Assembly: GCA_947367855.1 (NCBI GenBank)
Contig: CANBFE010000005.1
Span: forward strand, 1 to 64,000
Direction of reading: 5' to 3'
Length of the DNA stretch: 64,000 nucleotides
Origin: an uncultured Lachnospiraceae bacterium
GTDB taxonomy: Bacteria > Bacillota > Clostridia > Lachnospirales > Lachnospiraceae
This document shows positions 51,555 to 60,702 of the stretch, one piece after another (positions within the stretch are counted from its first letter, which is position 1; the number at the start of each line of letters is the position of its first letter). The notes beneath the pieces were generated by a model that was not told the DNA's origin, made no database searches, and was given only the letters and a program-made list of their open reading frames with translations. The position numbers and the translations under genes are program-made.

Positions 51555-53444
51555 TTAGGCCTGCTTTTCGTCGTAATACTGCGCCTGGGCGTGCCACAAT
51601 TCACGGTATTTTCCGTTTTCGGCGGATACCAGGGTTTCATGCGTTCCCTGCTGGACGATATTTCCCTTGTCAAAGACCAGGATTTCGTCGCAGAATTTGC
51701 AGGAGGAGAGACGGTGGCTGATGTAGATGGCTGTCTTATCCTCGATGATTTCGTTAAATTTGCTGTAGATCTCCGCCTCTGCGATGGGGTCCAGGGCGGC
51801 GGTGGGTTCATCCAGCACGATAAAGGGGGAGTTCTTGTACAGAGCCCTTGCCAGGACAATTTTCTGTTTTTCTCCGCCGGACATGTCCACACCCTCCTGG
51901 TCCAGGGTCTTGCCCAGGAAGGTGTCCAGCCCTTTGGGAAGGCTTTCCAGACGCTCTCCGAATCCGGCTTTCTCCAGACAGGACCGGGCCAGGGATCTGT
52001 CATATTCCGCCGCCGCGGCTACGTTTTCGCCCAGGGGCATTTCGGTGAGGACAAAATCCTGGAACACCACGGAGAAGAGGGAGAGATATTCCCGGTAATC
52101 ATATTTGCGGATGTCGAAACCGTTTAACAGGATGGTGCCCTCGGTGGGGTCATACAGCCTGCAGAGCAGCTTGATGAAGGTGGTCTTGCCGCTGCCGTTT
52201 GGACCCACTACCGCCAGGCGCTGACTCACCCGGAACTTTTTGTTTACATGGCGCAGGGCATACTGTTCGCTGCCCGGATACCGGAAGGATACGTCGCGGA
52301 ATTCCACTTCATACTGCCTGTCATTGCGTTTTTCTACCGTGAGACTGCCCTGGTACATTACATTGGGCTGCTCCAGGAAATCAAAAACCTGCTTCACAAA
52401 GGAAGTGTTTATGCGGATCTCTCCCAGATGGCTGATCAGGGAAGAGAGTCCTGTGGCAAATCTGGTGATGGCGCCGATGTACTGGGTTGTCATGCCGATG
52501 CCGAAAGCGCCTGCCCAGGCCTTCAGGCAGACAAATACATAGATCACGCCTGTGAGAATTCCGGATACGGCTGCGGAGGCGCTGTTGTACAGGCCCATGG
52601 GACCTCTGGCCAGTTTTGCGAAATGTCCCTTGCTGTTGAAAGTGGATGTTTTGTCATAATTGTATTTTTTGCACAGGATATCCTGACGATAGATCCGTAC
52701 GTCGGCTGCCCGTTCATTGCGGTATCCAAGAAAACCAAAGTGACCGAACAGACGGTTTGCCATATTGTGCACGTCGGAATTCAGCGCAAAATAGCTGTCT
52801 GACTTATTGGAAAGCATGGGGGCGAGAAAAATGACAGCCAGCATCACTGCCAGGAGGGGAAACAGGAACAGGGGACTGTTGAGGAAAGTCATATTCCCGG
52901 CGCCGGCCGGTACCCTGTTGGTGAACAGGGTTACTGTCAGCGCAATGCCTCCCAGAAGGGTAAACAGGGAGGAGATCAGGCTGTCCACAAGGGAAAGGGC
53001 CCGCTCCATGCCCCATCCGCCTCCGTTCTGATTCTGGTAGATGGTGGAAAGCATGCTCTGGGTTCGGGTCTCGTCCACGATACAGTAATCCAGATCCAGC
53101 ATTTTATCGCTTAAGAATTTACGGATATAGTAATACCAGCCTGCATTCTCCACAGCCATCGCCCTGTTCAGAAAGGCTCCGGCCAGGGCGATGGCGGCTG
53201 CCGAAAGCAGGGCGGCCAGCACCAGGCGAAACAGTGTGTCCGGATTTCTGCTTCCGGCCAGTTCTTCGATGATCAGGGCGGAAAGCCAGATCCCCACATA
53301 GGGGGTCAGGGCAGACCAGATGTCTCTCAGGATGCGGAGGGCAAGCACTCTGGGACGGTCTCGGCGTATCAGCCGCAGTAGTTTTCCGGTTATGCTCCAG
53401 GTTTCGCGCCAGGATGATAATTTCTTTTGATTTTTACGACTCAT
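51555..53444 (-). CDS. ABC exporter subunit 1 (membrane and ATPase fused)
   Basis: This 629-residue half-transporter has an N-terminal membrane domain with about six helices (LRDIWSALTPYVGIWLSALIIEELAG onward) and a C-terminal ATPase: Walker A VGPNGSGKTTFIKLL, Q loop VFQDFVLTE, signature VDMSGGEKQKIVLARAL, Walker B FIVLDEPTAALDP, and H loop ISHRL. ATG 53444 has AAGGAG seven bases before it; the frame open to 53621 is shadow. It is downstream of and co-directional with the second half-transporter, with 112 bases between. Both have complete catalytic motifs. The pair likely makes a heterodimeric exporter of a peptide or lipid; the substrate is unknown. Confidence 0.92.
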   Translation of the reverse strand: MSRKNQKKLSSWRETWSITGKLLRLIRRDRPRVLALRILRDIWSALTPYVGIWLSALIIEELAGSRNPDTLFRLVLAALLSAAAIALAGAFLNRAMAVENAGWYYYIRKFLSDKMLDLDYCIVDETRTQSMLSTIYQNQNGGGWGMERALSLVDSLISSLFTLLGGIALTVTLFTNRVPAGAGNMTFLNSPLFLFPLLAVMLAVIFLAPMLSNKSDSYFALNSDVHNMANRLFGHFGFLGYRNERAADVRIYRQDILCKKYNYDKTSTFNSKGHFAKLARGPMGLYNSASAAVSGILTGVIYVFVCLKAWAGAFGIGMTTQYIGAITRFATGLSSLISHLGEIRINTSFVKQVFDFLEQPNVMYQGSLTVEKRNDRQYEVEFRDVSFRYPGSEQYALRHVNKKFRVSQRLAVVGPNGSGKTTFIKLLCRLYDPTEGTILLNGFDIRKYDYREYLSLFSVVFQDFVLTEMPLGENVAAAAEYDRSLARSCLEKAGFGERLESLPKGLDTFLGKTLDQEGVDMSGGEKQKIVLARALYKNSPFIVLDEPTAALDPIAEAEIYSKFNEIIEDKTAIYISHRLSSCKFCDEILVFDKGNIVQQGTHETLVSAENGKYRELWHAQAQYYDEKQA

Positions 53445-53556
53445 GTTTTTTCTCCTTATTCCGTTTATGTTCTGCAGTTGTTCAGGAGTTTCTGCGTTAT
53501 TGTTCACGGGCGCCTCCGGAAGGTGCTTTCGCGCGCCTTCTGCGCGAAAATCCCTG

Positions 53557-55416
53557 TCAGGATTCTTCTGCGGAATCCTGGTTCCTGTAATATTTGCTCT
53601 GTACTTCGAACAGCTCCGCATAGCGGCCGCCTGCAGCCAGCAGACCTTCGTGGGTGCCTTCCTCTGCTATGCGGCCCTCCTCGATGAGGAGGATGCGGTC
53701 GCAGAAACGTGTGGAGGCCAGACGGTGGGAGATGTATACGGAGGAACGGCCTCTGGTCATCTCATGATATTTTCCGTACAGATCGGCTTCCGCCAGGGGG
53801 TCCAGGGCGGCGGTGGGTTCATCCAGCATGACGAAGGGAGCGTTTTTATAGAGAGCTCTGGCCAGCATCAGCCTCTGGGTTTCCCCGCCGGAAAGCATGA
53901 CTGCATCCTCGTATACCTCCCGGCAGAGTTTTTCTTCATACTGCGCGGGAAGGGATTCTATTTTTTCCGTGAGACCGGCCTTTGCGATACAGTCTTTGAC
54001 CCGGGGCATATCCAGGTCTTGCTCCGTCTGCGCCACGTTGGAGGCAACGGTAGCGGCCAGCAGGCTGAAATCCTGGAACACGGCGGAGAACAGCCTGTAA
54101 TAATCCTGACGGTTATACTTCCGGATGTCCCTCCCGTCCAGGAGTACCTTTCCTTCCGTGGGATCCAGGAAACCGCAGAGCAGCTTGATGAGCGTTGTCT
54201 TTCCTGCTCCGTTTAATCCCACCACAGCCAGTTTCTCCCCGGGGTGAAGGGTGAAGCTGATGTGGGAGAGGGTATCTTTATCCGCGGCCGGATAGCGGAA
54301 GGAGACATCTTCCAGCCTGATTTCGTATTTTCTCTCCGGGTCCGCTTCCAGGGGCTCTCCTTCCGCAAAGAGGAACGGCTCCGGATATTCTATGCATTCA
54401 CGCAGATTGGACAATTCCAGCCCCTGTCTGTACAGGGTGAGCAGATTATTTAAAATGCCGCTGACCCAGTCGGAGAAATTTCCCGCCGCGGTGAAATACA
54501 GCAGAAACAGAGATACGCTCATGGTTCCGTTCAGCATCAGATAGATCAGGTAGGCATAGATGAAGCCGTTGCGCAGGAAAGCCAGCGTCAGGTCAGCCAC
54601 GGCACCCCAGATATAGACATTCTGGGCTTTGCGGTGGAATGCCCGGTAGGCGGTCCAGGTCTTCCGGTAGAGCTCTTCCAGCCAGGGACGCATGCCGAAG
54701 AGGCGGATATCCTTGGCCATATAGGAGCTCTCGGCAGTTATGGTCCAGTAAAACAGCGTTCCGTCCAACAGGCCTTCCTCTTCCCTGTGGCGGTGACCGT
54801 ACTCGCTCAGGGGCTTATTGATAAAATAATTCAGCAGGGACGCGGCAGTGATCACCAGAATCAGCAGGGGGTTCACATTGGTCAGCAGAGCCAGATAGAC
54901 AAGGAAGCCCAACAGGTTCTTAAGCAGCTCGGTCATTGTGTTCCATACGGCTTCGGAGGCCGCGGCATTGCAGCTGATGGCCTGTTCCGCCTTTCCGCGC
55001 ATCTTCAGAAATTTTTCGTCGCTGATATTCGGGTAGGATGTTTTCATCATTTTGTCGCTGAGCTTTGCGATAATGCATGTGCGCACAGTGACTTTACCGT
55101 AGAGGATATTGACGTCCACATAGCCGGAGACGGCGTTCAGCGCCATGATCAGGGCTACAAATCCGGCGATGAGGCCCAGCAGCGTCCCCAGGGGGGCGTG
55201 TCTTTCCACCGCGCCCAGAATGGCAGGGGTAACGGTGAGGGAGGCCAGGTTGGAGGCCAGGGCCAACAGGGCTGTGAGTATACACAGGATGGGCACTTTC
55301 TTTTCCTTTTCCCGGACGGCTGTCCTGATCATGTACCAGGCCGACTGCCACATATTGTATTTGGGTTTTTGGGGCTTTTCTTTTGGAGCTGTGTTTTGTT
55401 TCCTTGTTTCGGACAT
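53557..55416 (-). CDS. ABC exporter subunit 2 (membrane and ATPase fused)
   Basis: This 619-residue half-transporter has helices starting near residue 40 (VPILCILTALLALASNLASLTVTPAILGAVERH), a C-terminal ATPase with Walker A VGLNGAGKTTLIKLL, Q loop VFQDFSLLA, signature VMLSGGETQRLMLARAL, Walker B FVMLDEPTAALDP and H loop ISHRLAS. ATG 55416 follows AAGAGGTGAAAACA, and the frame open to 55833 lacks a better start. It lies upstream of subunit 1 on the same strand, and the two probably pair. Both nucleotide sites look canonical, unlike many heterodimeric exporters with one degenerate site. Confidence 0.92.
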   Translation of the reverse strand: MSETRKQNTAPKEKPQKPKYNMWQSAWYMIRTAVREKEKKVPILCILTALLALASNLASLTVTPAILGAVERHAPLGTLLGLIAGFVALIMALNAVSGYVDVNILYGKVTVRTCIIAKLSDKMMKTSYPNISDEKFLKMRGKAEQAISCNAAASEAVWNTMTELLKNLLGFLVYLALLTNVNPLLILVITAASLLNYFINKPLSEYGHRHREEEGLLDGTLFYWTITAESSYMAKDIRLFGMRPWLEELYRKTWTAYRAFHRKAQNVYIWGAVADLTLAFLRNGFIYAYLIYLMLNGTMSVSLFLLYFTAAGNFSDWVSGILNNLLTLYRQGLELSNLRECIEYPEPFLFAEGEPLEADPERKYEIRLEDVSFRYPAADKDTLSHISFTLHPGEKLAVVGLNGAGKTTLIKLLCGFLDPTEGKVLLDGRDIRKYNRQDYYRLFSAVFQDFSLLAATVASNVAQTEQDLDMPRVKDCIAKAGLTEKIESLPAQYEEKLCREVYEDAVMLSGGETQRLMLARALYKNAPFVMLDEPTAALDPLAEADLYGKYHEMTRGRSSVYISHRLASTRFCDRILLIEEGRIAEEGTHEGLLAAGGRYAELFEVQSKYYRNQDSAEES

Positions 55417-55579
55417 TGTTTTCACCTCTTCATATTGGTATGTCTGTTTTTTGGCTGAAGCCCGTACGGTTTTGCACGGGATGAAATTATTATAGCATGG
55501 TTTTGAAAAAATGGTGGATTCGGGGACGAAATGATTCTTCCAGGGGACGAAATGCAGAGGGATGCAGGACAGAAAGTAA

Positions 55580-55608
55580 TTGCCATAATGTGTAAAATAA
55601 GGTATGAT
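55580..55608 (+). promoter_or_regulatory. Promoter of cutC
   Basis: TTGCCA (55580-55585) and TATGAT (55603-55608) with a 17-base spacer, 75 bases before the cutC start. It faces the divergent ABC exporter operon. Confidence 0.6.
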
Positions 55609-55682
55609 GATGGAAGGTAATTCGGACAGGGGCGGCGGTAAGCCGGGCGGATTGTTTGAAGACGGAAAGGACAGGTGCTGAT

Positions 55683-56444
55683 ATGGAAAAATATATTCTT
55701 GAGGTGTGCGTGGACTCTGCGGAGTCCGCAGAAGCAGCGGCAGCAGGCGGGGCAGACCGTCTGGAATTGTGCGGAAATCTGGTAATCGGTGGAACCACCC
55801 CGGAGACGGATTTGTTTGAAAAAATACGGACATTGACGGATATTAAGATCAACGTGCTGATCAGGCCCAGATATGGGGATTTTCTGTATACGGAATATGA
55901 ATTCGACATTCTTTCCCGCAGTGTAAAGCGTTTCCGGGAAATGGGCGCAGACGGAGTTGTAGTTGGATGCCTGCTGCCGGACGGTTCCCTGGATACGGAG
56001 AGAATGAAGCAGCTGGTGGAAGCGGCAGGGGATATGGATGTGACGCTGCACAGGGCGTTCGACATGTGCAGGGATCCCTATGAGGCCCTGGAGCAGGCAA
56101 AGCTGCTGGGGATCCGGACCATTCTGACTTCCGGGCAGAGGGAGACCTGTTGGGAGGGAAGGGAACTCATTGCGGGTCTGGTAAAGGAAAGCGGCGGGAA
56201 AGTGGATATTATGGCCGGCGGAGGTGTGGATGCAGGGATTATTCGTAAACTGATTCCTGCCACCGGCGTCACAAGCTGCCATATGTCCGGAAAAGTGGTT
56301 CTGGACAGCCGGATGGCATACCGCAGGCAGGAGGTATCCATGGGCGTGCCTGGAATGGGTGAATATGAGATTTTCCGGACCTCGGAGGCAAAAGTCAGAG
56401 AAGCAAAACAGGTTCTGCGCGCCGGTTGGGATACCTTAGGATAA
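55683..56444 (+). CDS. cutC: CutC family protein
   Basis: This 253-residue TIM-barrel protein has the CutC opening LEVCVDSAESAEAAAAGGADRLELCGNLVIGGTTP, the segment VLIRPRYGDFLYTEYEFDILSRSVKRFREMGADGVVVGCLLPDGSLD, and VTLHRAFDMCRDPYEALE. CutC was first linked to copper homeostasis, but the biochemical role is not settled. ATG 55683 follows GACAGGTGCTGAT. It is just upstream of the EAL-domain gene (14 bases), probably in one operon with it. Confidence 0.93.
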   Translation: MEKYILEVCVDSAESAEAAAAGGADRLELCGNLVIGGTTPETDLFEKIRTLTDIKINVLIRPRYGDFLYTEYEFDILSRSVKRFREMGADGVVVGCLLPDGSLDTERMKQLVEAAGDMDVTLHRAFDMCRDPYEALEQAKLLGIRTILTSGQRETCWEGRELIAGLVKESGGKVDIMAGGGVDAGIIRKLIPATGVTSCHMSGKVVLDSRMAYRRQEVSMGVPGMGEYEIFRTSEAKVREAKQVLRAGWDTLG

Positions 56445-56458
56445 CGGGAGGCGGTAAA

Positions 56459-57766
56459 ATGTCGGATAATGTTTCAAATGAAGTCACCTATGATGCGCTG
56501 ACGGGACTCAGGGACTGGGGGGCATTTTTTCAGGATGTCAAGAAAAGCGTGGCTGAGGGACGTCGCTCCCATATTGTTTTTGTGCAGCTGCTGCAGTTGA
56601 AGAGGATCAACCGTAAGTACAATATTCATATAGGGGACAGGCTTCTGGCTGTGATTGCCGGATATCTGGAGAAACTGGACGAAAGATATACGGCATACAG
56701 GACGAACAATTCAAGATTTATGATGATAGGACCGGAATGTACCCAGGACGGGGCGGATGAGCTGCTTGGGCGGATCAGGACACGGTTTCAGGAAAACTGG
56801 GATATTGACTATGATGGTAAGACGCATGAGGTTCAGGCAAAGGCCTGTCTGATTCATTTTTTCCTGGAGCCAAGGGATACGGAGCTGGATCTGCTGGACA
56901 AGATAAACCATGCGGTCTCCGTGTTCAGGACAAAGGAGCGGAAGGGGATTCTCTTTTTTAATGAAGAACTGAATGAAGATATGCTGCATAAGAGATATGT
57001 CTTAAACGAGGTGCGGTATGCAGTGGATTATAAGACATTCCGGGTTTTCTACCAGCCCATCTATGACTGCAACGAGAAAAGATTTGTCTCTGCGGAATCG
57101 TTGATACGTCTTTACGGGAGGGACGGGACATTCCTTTCGCCCGGGGAATTTATTCCCATGGCTGAGGAGAACGGACTGATAGACGGAATCAGTTGGATAA
57201 TGCTGGAGAAGGTATGTGAATTCCTGGGAGAGCATCCGGACCTGCCCATTGACGCCATATCAGTGAACATGACAGGACAGCAGATAGTGGATCCCACATT
57301 CAGCGGAAGGATAGAAGAAAATCTGGTAAAATACGGCGTGGATGGCTCAAGGCTGAGAATCGAGATTACGGAGAGGACCGTCCTGGATGATTTTGCGGAA
57401 GTCCGCAGGGTCATGGAATATCTGGCGGAAAAAGGAATACAGTTCTATCTGGATGATTTCGGCACGGGATATTCAAATCTGGCCAGTATGCTGTCCCTTC
57501 CTTTTGAGGTCATCAAATTCGACCAGTCCCTGGTCAGGATGATGGAGGATACGGATAAGGGACAGAGAACAATCGGGCTTCTGGCGGATATCATGCATGA
57601 AAACAACTATTCCATTGTGGCGGAAGGCATTGAGACAGTGGGACAGGTGCAGAATGCCTGTGAACGCAATCTGGACAGAATTCAGGGCTATTATTATGCC
57701 AGGCCCATGCCCGGAGAGGAACTGGTGGAATTTCTGAAAAAATATCCGGGGACGGAAGATGTGTAA
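56459..57766 (+). CDS. Cyclic-di-GMP phosphodiesterase with degenerate GGDEF domain
   Basis: This 435-residue protein has no membrane segment. The N-terminal half (about 1-170) is a GGDEF-like domain that lacks the GGDEF motif (YRTNNSRFMM in its place), so it is not a cyclase and may be a regulatory site. The C-terminal EAL domain has the needed residues: SAESLIRL (EAL as ESL), VNMTGQQ, EITERTVLDD, DDFGTGYSN, KFDQS, EGIET and the closing QGYYYARPM. It should degrade c-di-GMP. ATG 56459 follows GGGAGGCGGTAAA. It is followed 43 bases on by UDP-glucose dehydrogenase, so surface polysaccharide control is a plausible link. Confidence 0.9.
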   Translation: MSDNVSNEVTYDALTGLRDWGAFFQDVKKSVAEGRRSHIVFVQLLQLKRINRKYNIHIGDRLLAVIAGYLEKLDERYTAYRTNNSRFMMIGPECTQDGADELLGRIRTRFQENWDIDYDGKTHEVQAKACLIHFFLEPRDTELDLLDKINHAVSVFRTKERKGILFFNEELNEDMLHKRYVLNEVRYAVDYKTFRVFYQPIYDCNEKRFVSAESLIRLYGRDGTFLSPGEFIPMAEENGLIDGISWIMLEKVCEFLGEHPDLPIDAISVNMTGQQIVDPTFSGRIEENLVKYGVDGSRLRIEITERTVLDDFAEVRRVMEYLAEKGIQFYLDDFGTGYSNLASMLSLPFEVIKFDQSLVRMMEDTDKGQRTIGLLADIMHENNYSIVAEGIETVGQVQNACERNLDRIQGYYYARPMPGEELVEFLKKYPGTEDV

Positions 57767-57809
57767 AAGAGGAGGCAGGGAAATCCGTCCGGACAGAAAA
57801 GGAAAGAAA

Positions 57810-59048
57810 ATGAAGATTACGGTAGTTGGCACTGGATATGTGGGGATGTCCCTGGCAGTTCTGCTGTCACAGGAAAACGAGGTGACGGCGGTAGACATTC
57901 TGCCTGAAAAAATAAGGCTGATCAACCAGAGAAAATCACCTATTCAGGATGCCGAAATAGAAGAATACCTTCAGGGCAGGGAACTGAATCTGAGGGCAAC
58001 CACAGACGCAGAGGGCGCATACAAAAGCGCGGAGGTGGTTATTGTGGCCACACCCACAAATTATGACAGCAGTACAAATTATTTTGACACCTCCGCTGTG
58101 GAAAGTGTGGTTGGGGAAGTGCTGCGGATCAATCCGCAGGCCTGTGTGGTGATCAAATCCACGGTTCCTGTGGGATATACAGAGACGCTGAACCGCCGAT
58201 ACCGCACAGGCAGGATTCTGTTCAGCCCGGAGTTCCTGCGGGAGACCAGAGCCCTCTATGATAATCTGCACCCGTCCAGAATCATTGTTGGGTATGACAG
58301 GGAGCATGAGGATATCAGGGAGAAGGCGGAGGCATTCGGAAGACTGCTCTCCCGGGCCTCTCTGGAGGAGCAGGTTCCAGTTCTTCTGACAGGCGCCACA
58401 GAAGCAGAGGCAGTGAAGCTGTTTGCAAATACGTATCTTGCCCTGCGGGTCAGTTTCTTTAACGAACTGGATACCTATGCGGAGGTAAAGGGACTGGATG
58501 CCCGGGAGATCATCCAGGGGGTCTGCCTGGATCCCAGAATCGGAGACCAGTACAATAATCCATCCTTCGGCTATGGCGGATACTGCCTGCCGAAGGATAC
58601 AAAGCAGCTGCTGGCAAATTACAGCCAGGTGCCGGAAAATCTGATAGAAGCCATCGTGGAGTCCAACCGCACACGGAAGGATTTTGTGGCGGATCAGGTG
58701 CTGAAGAAGGCAGGGTACTATTCCTATTCGGCAGAGATGAATTACAGCCGTGCCATGGAGAAGGAGATTACCATCGGCGTCTACCGGCTGACAATGAAGA
58801 GCAACAGCGATAATTTCCGCCAGAGTTCCATCCAGGGTGTCATGAAGCGGATCAAGGGAAAAGGGGCCAATATTGTGATTTACGAGCCTGTCCTGGAGGA
58901 TGGGAGCACCTTTTTTGGCAGTCTGGTAGTAAACGACCTGGAGGAGTTCTTGTGCAGGTCGGACTGCATCATTGCCAACCGCTATGATTCCTGTCTGGAC
59001 AGGGTGGCGGAGAAAGTGTATACCAGGGATCTGTTCCGCCGGGACTGA
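57810..59048 (+). CDS. ugd: UDP-glucose 6-dehydrogenase
   Basis: This 412-residue enzyme oxidises UDP-glucose to UDP-glucuronate using NAD. It opens with the Rossmann motif MKITVVGTGYVGMSLAVLLSQ, and ILFSPEFLRETRALYDNLHPSRIIVG is the family's central segment. The catalytic Cys is in FGYGGYCLPKDTKQL. The C-terminal domain is complete (VVNDLEEFLCRSDCIIANRYD). ATG 57810 has GGAAAGAAA just before it; the frame from 57759 is shadow. The product is a precursor for capsule or exopolysaccharide, but no glycosyltransferase genes are near. A terminator hairpin follows. Confidence 0.95.
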   Translation: MKITVVGTGYVGMSLAVLLSQENEVTAVDILPEKIRLINQRKSPIQDAEIEEYLQGRELNLRATTDAEGAYKSAEVVIVATPTNYDSSTNYFDTSAVESVVGEVLRINPQACVVIKSTVPVGYTETLNRRYRTGRILFSPEFLRETRALYDNLHPSRIIVGYDREHEDIREKAEAFGRLLSRASLEEQVPVLLTGATEAEAVKLFANTYLALRVSFFNELDTYAEVKGLDAREIIQGVCLDPRIGDQYNNPSFGYGGYCLPKDTKQLLANYSQVPENLIEAIVESNRTRKDFVADQVLKKAGYYSYSAEMNYSRAMEKEITIGVYRLTMKSNSDNFRQSSIQGVMKRIKGKGANIVIYEPVLEDGSTFFGSLVVNDLEEFLCRSDCIIANRYDSCLDRVAEKVYTRDLFRRD

Positions 59049-59104
59049 GTCATTCAGAACCGACTGTGCGCATTTTGTGCGGAAATCGAGACAGCCTGCG
59101 CCAT

Positions 59105-59128
59105 AACGGGCTGTTCTTGCCCGTTTTG
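59105..59128 (+). terminator. Terminator after ugd
   Basis: AACGGGC (59105-59111) and GCCCGTT (59119-59125) with a 7-base loop and following T residues. A second hairpin, CAGTT-CTGT with ACAG-AACTG, follows at about 59137-59167. Confidence 0.75.
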
Positions 59129-59202
59129 TGTGCATCAGTTGCTGTGAACGGAGTGAACAGTAACTGATTTTGGTGGAGATATGGATGTGGCCCACATATT
59201 TC

Positions 59203-59231
59203 TTGACAGTCATCACCAAAAAAGATATCAT
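59203..59231 (+). promoter_or_regulatory. Promoter of hisS
   Basis: TTGACA (59203-59208) and TATCAT (59226-59231) with a 17-base spacer, 31 bases before the hisS start. No T-box leader fits in this short leader. Confidence 0.75.
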
Positions 59232-59261
59232 GGAAAAGAATAAAGGAGAGGAGGAGGTCGG

Positions 59262-60554
59262 ATGAAAGCAATAAGCAATCCGACGGGAAGTATGGCGCTT
59301 GGCAAAAAGCCTGTGACAGGCATGAGAGATATTCTGCCGGAGGAAATGCAGATACGTGATTATGTGATCGGCGTGATCAGGGAGACTTACGGCAGATTCG
59401 GATTCACTTCCATAGAGACCCCCTGTATGGAGAATATTGCAAATCTGACGAATAAACAGGGGGGAGACAACGAAAAACTGATATTTAAGGTTTTGAAGCG
59501 CGGAGAGAAGCTGAATGTGGCCCAGGCCCGGGAAGAGGGGGATGTGGTGGACTTCGGGATGCGCTATGACCTGACCGTGCCCCTGGTGCGGTATTATTCC
59601 AACAATGCCGCCCAGCTTCCCTCTCCCTTTAAGGCCCTGCAGATCGGCAATGTCTGGAGGGCGGACAGGCCCCAGAGAGGACGTTTCCGGCAGTTTATGC
59701 AGTGCGATATCGATATCTTCGGAGAGTCCTCCAATCTGGCGGAGATTGAGCTAATCCTGGCTACCACCACCACTTTGGTAAAGCTGGGGTTCAGGGGCTT
59801 TGAGATACGGATCAATGACAGAAGGATTTTGAAGGCCATGGCTGCTTACAGCGGCTTTCCGGAGGATGCATACGACAATGTCTTCATCACTTTGGACAAA
59901 ATGGACAAGATTGGCCTGGAGGGCGTGAGAGCAGAGCTTTTGGAGAACGGATTTGAAGGAGATACCGTAGATAAATATCTGGAATTATATCAGAACCTGG
60001 AGAAGGCAGAAGATGGCGTGGCCTATCTGGCGGAAGCACTTTCCGGTGTGATGGATCCTTCCGTTACCAGGGGGCTGCGGGAGATCATTGACAGCGTAGA
60101 GGCCACCCGGGAGGACGGGTTCAGGACAGTCTTTGATCCCACACTGGTGAGGGGAATGTCCTATTATACGGGAACGATTTTCGAAATTGCCATTCCGGAG
60201 TTCGGGGGAAGCTGCGGCGGCGGCGGACGGTATGACGCCATGGTGGGAAAGTTCACGGGCAGGGACGTGCCGGCCTGCGGTTTTTCCATCGGTTTTGAAA
60301 GAATCATTCTGCTGTTGATGGAAAGCGGCTTCCGGGTGCCGGATGCTCCGAAAAAGGTGGCCTACCTGGTGGAGAAGGGTGTGGAGGGTCAGGCGCTGTG
60401 CGATGTGATCGCCAAGGCTCAGGCTGCAAGAGAAACAGGGGTGCAGGTGCTGGTGGCCCGTATGAACAAGAACAAGAAGTTCCAGAAGGAGCAGCTGACG
60501 GCGGAAGGGTACGGAGAGTTTCTGGAGTTTTATAGGGAAGCTTTGAAGAACTGA
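59262..60554 (+). CDS. hisS: Histidine-tRNA ligase
   Basis: This 430-residue class II synthetase charges tRNA-His. The early segment is KPVTGMRDILPEEMQIRDYVIGVIRETYGRFGFTSIETPCMEN. Class II motif 2 is ALQIGNVWRADRPQRGRFRQFMQCDIDIFG. The histidine-specific loop is TLVRGMSYYTGTIFEIA, and motif 3 appears as FSIGFERIILLLM, with GGGRYDAMVG. The C-terminal anticodon domain is shorter than in many HisRS, and the final sequence KNKKFQKEQLTAEGYGEFLEFYREALKN is complete. ATG 59262 follows GGAGAGGAGGAGGTCGG. It is normally followed by aspS; here a low-GC gene lies between. Confidence 0.93.
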   Translation: MKAISNPTGSMALGKKPVTGMRDILPEEMQIRDYVIGVIRETYGRFGFTSIETPCMENIANLTNKQGGDNEKLIFKVLKRGEKLNVAQAREEGDVVDFGMRYDLTVPLVRYYSNNAAQLPSPFKALQIGNVWRADRPQRGRFRQFMQCDIDIFGESSNLAEIELILATTTTLVKLGFRGFEIRINDRRILKAMAAYSGFPEDAYDNVFITLDKMDKIGLEGVRAELLENGFEGDTVDKYLELYQNLEKAEDGVAYLAEALSGVMDPSVTRGLREIIDSVEATREDGFRTVFDPTLVRGMSYYTGTIFEIAIPEFGGSCGGGGRYDAMVGKFTGRDVPACGFSIGFERIILLLMESGFRVPDAPKKVAYLVEKGVEGQALCDVIAKAQAARETGVQVLVARMNKNKKFQKEQLTAEGYGEFLEFYREALKN

Positions 60555-60702
60555 TGAAAGCGTCTCATCCTGAATTTGCGGGATTAAATTCCTCTCTTTT
60601 CGGAGTTATGTACCGGAAAACCAGCTTATAAATAGATATTGCATGCATCGGACATATGTTTTATATTCAAGTATATAAACAGGAATTTATGGAGTTAGGA
60701 GT

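Noticed and set aside
59050..59261. T-box riboswitch before hisS
   Set aside because: A promoter lies only 31 bases before the start and no T-box signature sequence is present; the hairpins upstream belong to ugd termination.
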